Assembly (NCBI RefSeq): GCF_002224265.1
Contig: NZ_CP012881.1
Location: 1,984,001 to 2,048,000, forward strand
DNA: 64,000 nucleotides
Source: Vibrio vulnificus NBRC 15645 = ATCC 27562
Lineage (GTDB): Bacteria > Pseudomonadota > Gammaproteobacteria > Enterobacterales > Vibrionaceae
Reading direction: 5' to 3'
The notes under the pieces are model-generated. The model worked only from the letters and a program-made list of their open reading frames with translations. It searched no databases and was not told the origin of the DNA. Shown here piece by piece: positions 58,058 to 64,000 of this stretch. How positions within the stretch are numbered: position 1 is the stretch's first letter; every line of letters starts with the position of its first letter. The position numbers and the translations under genes are program-made.

Positions 58058-58867
58058 ATGAGTCATCCAATTGAACAATTAGAGCAAATCATGGCGAAGC
58101 TACGCGACCCGAAAAGTGGTTGTCCTTGGGATTTAAAGCAGAGCTTCGACACCATTGTTCCTCACACTATCGAAGAAACGTACGAAGTGGTGGATGCGAT
58201 TCATAATCGCGATTGGCCTAATTTGCAGGAAGAGTTGGGCGATCTGTTGTTCCAGGTGATTTTCTACAGCCAGTTAGCAAAAGAGCAGGGGTTGTTTGAT
58301 TTTTCCGCCGTGGTAGAAACCGTGAACGAAAAACTTACCCGCCGTCATCCCCATGTGTTCGGCCAAGTCGAATTTGAGACAGAAGCAGAAATAAATGCCA
58401 ATTGGGAAGCGGAAAAGGCCAAAGAGAAAGCGCAAATAGGCAAAAATGAGCAAAGTATTCTAGACTCAATACCAAACTCTCTACCTGCATTAATGCGTGC
58501 TACAAAGATCCAGAAAAAATGCGCCCATTATGGTTTTGATTGGGATTCACTTGGGCCTGTGGTCGACAAAGTCAAAGAAGAAATTGATGAAGTGGTGGAA
58601 GAGGCGCTTCAAGTCGATGTCGATGAGGAAAAAGTGGAGCTTGAGCTGGGGGATCTGCTGTTCGCCACCGTCAACTTAGCGCGCCATTTACAGGTTAATC
58701 CAGAAGCCGCATTGAGTAAGGCAAATCTCAAGTTTTCTAATCGATTCAAACAAGTAGAGCAAGGTGTGCACGCTAAGGGTAAGAAGCTTGAAGAGTGTGA
58801 TTTAGCAGAGTTGGATGCCATTTGGGAGCAAGTGAAACGCGCGGAACGCGGTCAAGCGGCTGAGTAG
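58058..58867 (+). CDS. mazG: nucleoside triphosphate pyrophosphohydrolase MazG
   Basis: Hydrolyses NTPs and dNTPs to monophosphates and has been linked to (p)ppGpp lowering in E. coli. It has 269 residues, two MazG domains with ExxE motifs ([10 protein letters not shown] and [10 protein letters not shown] near 40-70; [11 protein letters not shown] and [16 protein letters not shown] near 175-215). Located between relA and pyrG, as in E. coli without mazEF. No mazEF pair was seen. Confidence 0.96.
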   Translation: MSHPIEQLEQIMAKLRDPKSGCPWDLKQSFDTIVPHTIEETYEVVDAIHNRDWPNLQEELGDLLFQVIFYSQLAKEQGLFDFSAVVETVNEKLTRRHPHVFGQVEFETEAEINANWEAEKAKEKAQIGKNEQSILDSIPNSLPALMRATKIQKKCAHYGFDWDSLGPVVDKVKEEIDEVVEEALQVDVDEEKVELELGDLLFATVNLARHLQVNPEAALSKANLKFSNRFKQVEQGVHAKGKKLEECDLAELDAIWEQVKRAERGQAAE

Positions 58868-58875
58868 AAATTTGA

Positions 58876-62075
<3,200 letters not shown>

Positions 62076-62109
62076 TTCGCAACAGAATTAACGTTGGTTA
62101 TCTAACTGT

Positions 62110-62142
62110 AAAACCCTCGCTACGGCGGGGGTTTTGTTTTTA
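62110..62142 (+). terminator. eno terminator (copy 1)
   Basis: Stem AAAACCCTCGC / GCGGGGGTTTT (with mismatch) around TACG, then TGTTTTT. The same terminator occurs again in copies 2 (interrupted by the IS) and 3. Confidence 0.85.
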
Positions 62143-62162
62143 GAGAATAGAGTTAAAGAGCG

Positions 62163-62339
62163 ATGAGCCGTTCTGACCGTGTTGCTGCTATGCCTAAAAG
62201 AAAGCAACCAACGAATCCGTATCGAGGAAGCTCTAGCTGGTCGTGCTCCTTTCAACGGTCTTAAAGAAGTTAAAGGTCAAGCTTAATTCGCAACAGAATT
62301 AACGTTGGTTATCTAACTGTAAAACCCTCGCTACGGCGG
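62163..62339 (+). pseudogene. eno 3'-end copy 2 (left part, cut by IS)
   Basis: Near-identical to the eno 3' end and following spacer, beginning at ATGAGCCGTTC. It differs by an 18-base piece (GCTATGCCTAAAAGAAAG) in place of five bases (AAGTA), which shifts the frame to an early stop, so it does not code enolase. It continues beyond the IS at 63781-63814. Small differences (cgaatcc, gttaaaggtc) mark it from copy 1. Confidence 0.85.
62329..62339 (+). repeat. left copy of 11-bp IS target duplication
   Basis: CGCTACGGCGG, repeated exactly at 63770-63780. It lies in the terminator stem of eno copy 2. Confidence 0.92.
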
Positions 62340-62348
62340 CAATGTAGT

Positions 62349-63686
62349 TCACTTAAGAGGAGCTGCCTTGCGATTAACAGGATATCGGGTCTTTGATATT
62401 TTTACCGCCCTAGGCCGATTTGGCTTAGGGCGTTTGTCTATAAAAAGGATGGATAAGTCTCCGCGCAGACTTTTTAGACGCTTCGGTGTATTACCTGGAG
62501 ATACCGCTTTGCTCATTACTTTCAGTTGACTAGCGATGAACTGACAAGCGTATTTAAAACTGATTTCATTGGCCATTCGACCATGTGCTACGGCCGCTTG
62601 ACTGGCTTCTCGTCTTACCAAGTTATAACCAAGCAACAGCCCCCATAACTCTTGATAGACAAGCTCGACCGTCTTACTCCTCAGCACTAACGCGTTGTGC
62701 TGCATCGAACTTTTTATGTCTCTGTACCCTAACTCAATTTCCCATCTCTCATGGTAAAGCTCGGCTACTGATTCCGCATCGTACTCTTCCCTAGGCAAAG
62801 ACGTAAACACTGTTTTGTGCTTACCTTGTACTTGATAAGTAACGGCTCTGACTTGCCATTTTTCAGGTAGGTTAGGATTTTTCTTGCGAGCCTGTGGAGA
62901 GACTTTCATTTCTACCAACATGTCGTCGCTCTCTTCATCGTCCAGAAGTCTGAATTTCACCCCTTTCTTCGCTGGTAACAACCAATGCCTGTTGGAGCCA
63001 CTATTTTGGAGAGAAAGAAGTAAGTCTGCGCCATAAAACCCCTTATCTAGTAAAGTCACTGAGTTATCAGGTAGAGAGTCAATAAAGGGCATTGCAAGCG
63101 GTATTTCACCACGACGATAGGGGCTTATAGCTGCGTCTACAATGACATGTGAGCGAACATTCATCATGGTCACCACCCTAAGTACTGGATGAGGTGTCTG
63201 CCTCTCGCTGGATGTATTACCTGACCCAAAATGTTCTCTTAGTTCTGATGTATCAGCGGTTCGAAAAAGAGCCCCATCAATAGCGAAGACTTGTAAGCCT
63301 TGCCAAGTATCCTCGGGGTAACGCTCTAGACCCCATGTGTGACTGCATTGTCTAAACAACCATTCTGGAGCAGCTTTACCAAGGCGTTGCCTTGCTTGCG
63401 TTAAAGCACTTTTAGCTAGCAGTTCCTCATCGGCTAAGCCCTCGGCACAGACATTCATTCGCCGTGCGACTTCTGCAATAGACTCATTGCGGAAAAACGC
63501 CATTCCAACAATAAGCCAAAGAACCATATCACTAGGTAAACGACGTCGACGAATTGTCGCTTTATCGGAAAGTGTTGCCGCTTTAGCAACCCACTCATCA
63601 GGAATATGCTCGGAGAAGGTGGTTAGCTGAGCGACATCAACAGGACTCTCTTCAAGAAAGTCAGCAAAATAGTTTTGGATAGACAT
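62349..63686 (-). CDS. IS4-family transposase
   Basis: DDE transposase of 445 residues. The catalytic acids are expected in FAIDGALFR (near 140), TLLDKGFYGADL (near 215) and the YREK signature Y-x2-R-x3-E-x6-K, seen exactly as YHERWEIELGYRDIK near 315-330. The N-terminal part starting MSIQNYFADFLE is the usual IS4-type binding domain. The frame is complete, so the element may be active. Confidence 0.95.
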   Translation of the reverse strand: MSIQNYFADFLEESPVDVAQLTTFSEHIPDEWVAKAATLSDKATIRRRRLPSDMVLWLIVGMAFFRNESIAEVARRMNVCAEGLADEELLAKSALTQARQRLGKAAPEWLFRQCSHTWGLERYPEDTWQGLQVFAIDGALFRTADTSELREHFGSGNTSSERQTPHPVLRVVTMMNVRSHVIVDAAISPYRRGEIPLAMPFIDSLPDNSVTLLDKGFYGADLLLSLQNSGSNRHWLLPAKKGVKFRLLDDEESDDMLVEMKVSPQARKKNPNLPEKWQVRAVTYQVQGKHKTVFTSLPREEYDAESVAELYHERWEIELGYRDIKSSMQHNALVLRSKTVELVYQELWGLLLGYNLVRREASQAAVAHGRMANEISFKYACQFIASQLKVMSKAVSPGNTPKRLKSLRGDLSILFIDKRPKPNRPRAVKISKTRYPVNRKAAPLK

Positions 63687-63687
63687 A

Positions 63688-63720
63688 AAAAATCGGAAAC
63701 CTATAAACAGGTTTCCGATT
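63688..63720 (-). terminator. hairpin directly upstream of the transposase start
   Basis: On the minus strand, AATCGGAAACCT / AGGTTTCCGATT with a 6-base loop, then TTTTTT and the ATG. It would stop transcription coming from outside the IS. Confidence 0.75.
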
Positions 63721-63732
63721 GTCTCTCATCAG

Positions 63733-63754
63733 AAGGATCGGTCAACCGATCCTT
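63733..63754. repeat. subterminal perfect palindrome in the IS right end
   Basis: AAGGATCGGT CA ACCGATCCTT, 22 bases, between the right inverted repeat and the leader hairpin. Confidence 0.85.
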
Positions 63755-63769
63755 ATCTGATCTACATTG

Positions 63770-63780
63770 CGCTACGGCGG
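63770..63780 (+). repeat. right copy of 11-bp IS target duplication
   Basis: CGCTACGGCGG, identical to 62329-62339. Confidence 0.92.
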
Positions 63781-63814
63781 GGGTTTTGTTTTTAGAGAAT
63801 AGAGTTAAAGAGCG

Positions 63815-64000
63815 ATGAGCCGTTCTGACCGTGTTGCTGCTATGCCTAAAAGAAAGCAACCAACTAATCCGTATCGAGGAAGCTCTAGCTGGTCGTGCTC
63901 CTTTCAACGGTCTTAAAGAAGTGAAAGGCCAAGCTTAATTCTCAACAGAATTAACGTTGGTTATCTAACTGTAAAACCCTCGCTACGGCGGGGGTTTTGT
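63815..64000 (+). pseudogene. eno 3'-end copy 3 with terminator, running to window end
   Basis: Begins ATGAGCCGTTC as copy 2, carries the same 18-base piece, but agrees with copy 1 at ctaatcc and gtgaaaggcc. Ends in a full terminator at the window edge. The frame is shifted as in copy 2. Unit length from copy 2 to copy 3, without the IS and one target copy, is 211 bases. Confidence 0.85.

Larger units (their letters stand above)
62340..63769 (-). mobile_element. IS4-family insertion sequence, 1430 bp
   Basis: Terminal inverted repeats CAATGTAGTTCACTTAAG (left) and CAATGTAGATCAGATAAG (right, read inward) match at 15 of 18 bases. It is flanked by an 11-bp direct target duplication. It codes for one transposase on the minus strand, whose stop codon lies within the left inverted repeat. 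The right end has two hairpins before the transposase start. A complete element by all visible signs; no passenger gene. Confidence 0.93.

Noticed and set aside
62163..62339. A second eno gene
   Set aside because: Only the 3' end is present and its frame is broken by the 18-base replacement.
62163..64000. Integron attC array or CRISPR
   Set aside because: The repeated units are copies of eno and its terminator, with no attC-like R boxes and no short spaced repeats.

Overview
The window looks like a stretch of the main chromosome of a Vibrio, most likely Vibrio vulnificus or a close relative. The basis is gene order (trmB-glsB-hemW-rdgB, yggTU-proC-yggS/pilTU, metK-tktA, epd-pgk-fbaA-mscS, varS/barA-rlmD-relA-mazG-pyrG-eno), the moderate GC content, and an endonuclease I that matches, as far as I remember it, the V. 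vulnificus periplasmic nuclease Vvn. This is a species inference from memory, not a search result. Nearly all of the window is conserved core genome. No tRNA, rRNA, CRISPR array or prophage was seen.

Layout. 1-9 kb: tRNA methylation, glutaminase, the hemW-rdgB-yggU-yggT-proC-yggS block, and the divergent type IV pilus retraction ATPases pilT-pilU. 9-16.8 kb: ruvX-algH-gshB-rsmE, an accessory-looking lipoprotein with a HExxH metalloprotease motif, the secreted nuclease, sprT, a DUF2189 membrane protein and metK. 17-24.4 kb: carbon metabolism (tktA, epd, pgk, fbaA) followed by mscS. 24.4-30.3 kb: argO/argP, a SIMPL protein, serA, rpiA, fau, the 6S RNA gene ssrS and zapA. 30.5-38.5 kb: ygfB, ubiH, ubiI, a YtfK-like gene, ybaK-like, ygfZ, sdhE-ygfX and nadB, which is preceded by a possible 34-codon leader ORF. 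38.6-47.9 kb: the sigma-E operon rpoE-rseABC, then lepA, lepB-rnc-era and recO-pdxJ-acpS. 48-54 kb: an outer-membrane barrel gene, a PstS-like periplasmic protein and a diguanylate cyclase, facing the BarA/VarS hybrid kinase. 54-62 kb: rlmD, relA, mazG, pyrG, eno. 62-64 kb: tandem partial copies of the eno 3' end and terminator, one of them split by an IS4-family element with an 11-bp target duplication.

How the genes work together. Several global control systems sit here: the envelope stress sigma factor with its anti-sigma factors, (p)ppGpp synthesis (relA, with a YtfK-like protein), 6S RNA, BarA/VarS and c-di-GMP. The glycolytic and pentose-phosphate genes and serA carry related CAAACGTTT-core palindromes in their upstream regions that look like PurR-type operators. 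metK carries tandem Met boxes, and rpoE has a recognisable sigma-E promoter.

The least ordinary parts are (i) the IS-interrupted eno 3'-end tandem array at the right edge; (ii) the broken outer-membrane barrel gene with a 58-bp tandem duplication in a possible envelope-to-c-di-GMP module; (iii) a terminator hairpin that also covers the sprT ribosome binding site; (iv) the nadB leader ORF containing a terminator-like stem; (v) the lone HExxH lipoprotein; and (vi) a possible small RNA near 34.2 kb. I did not find a clear new defence or mobile system apart from the IS.
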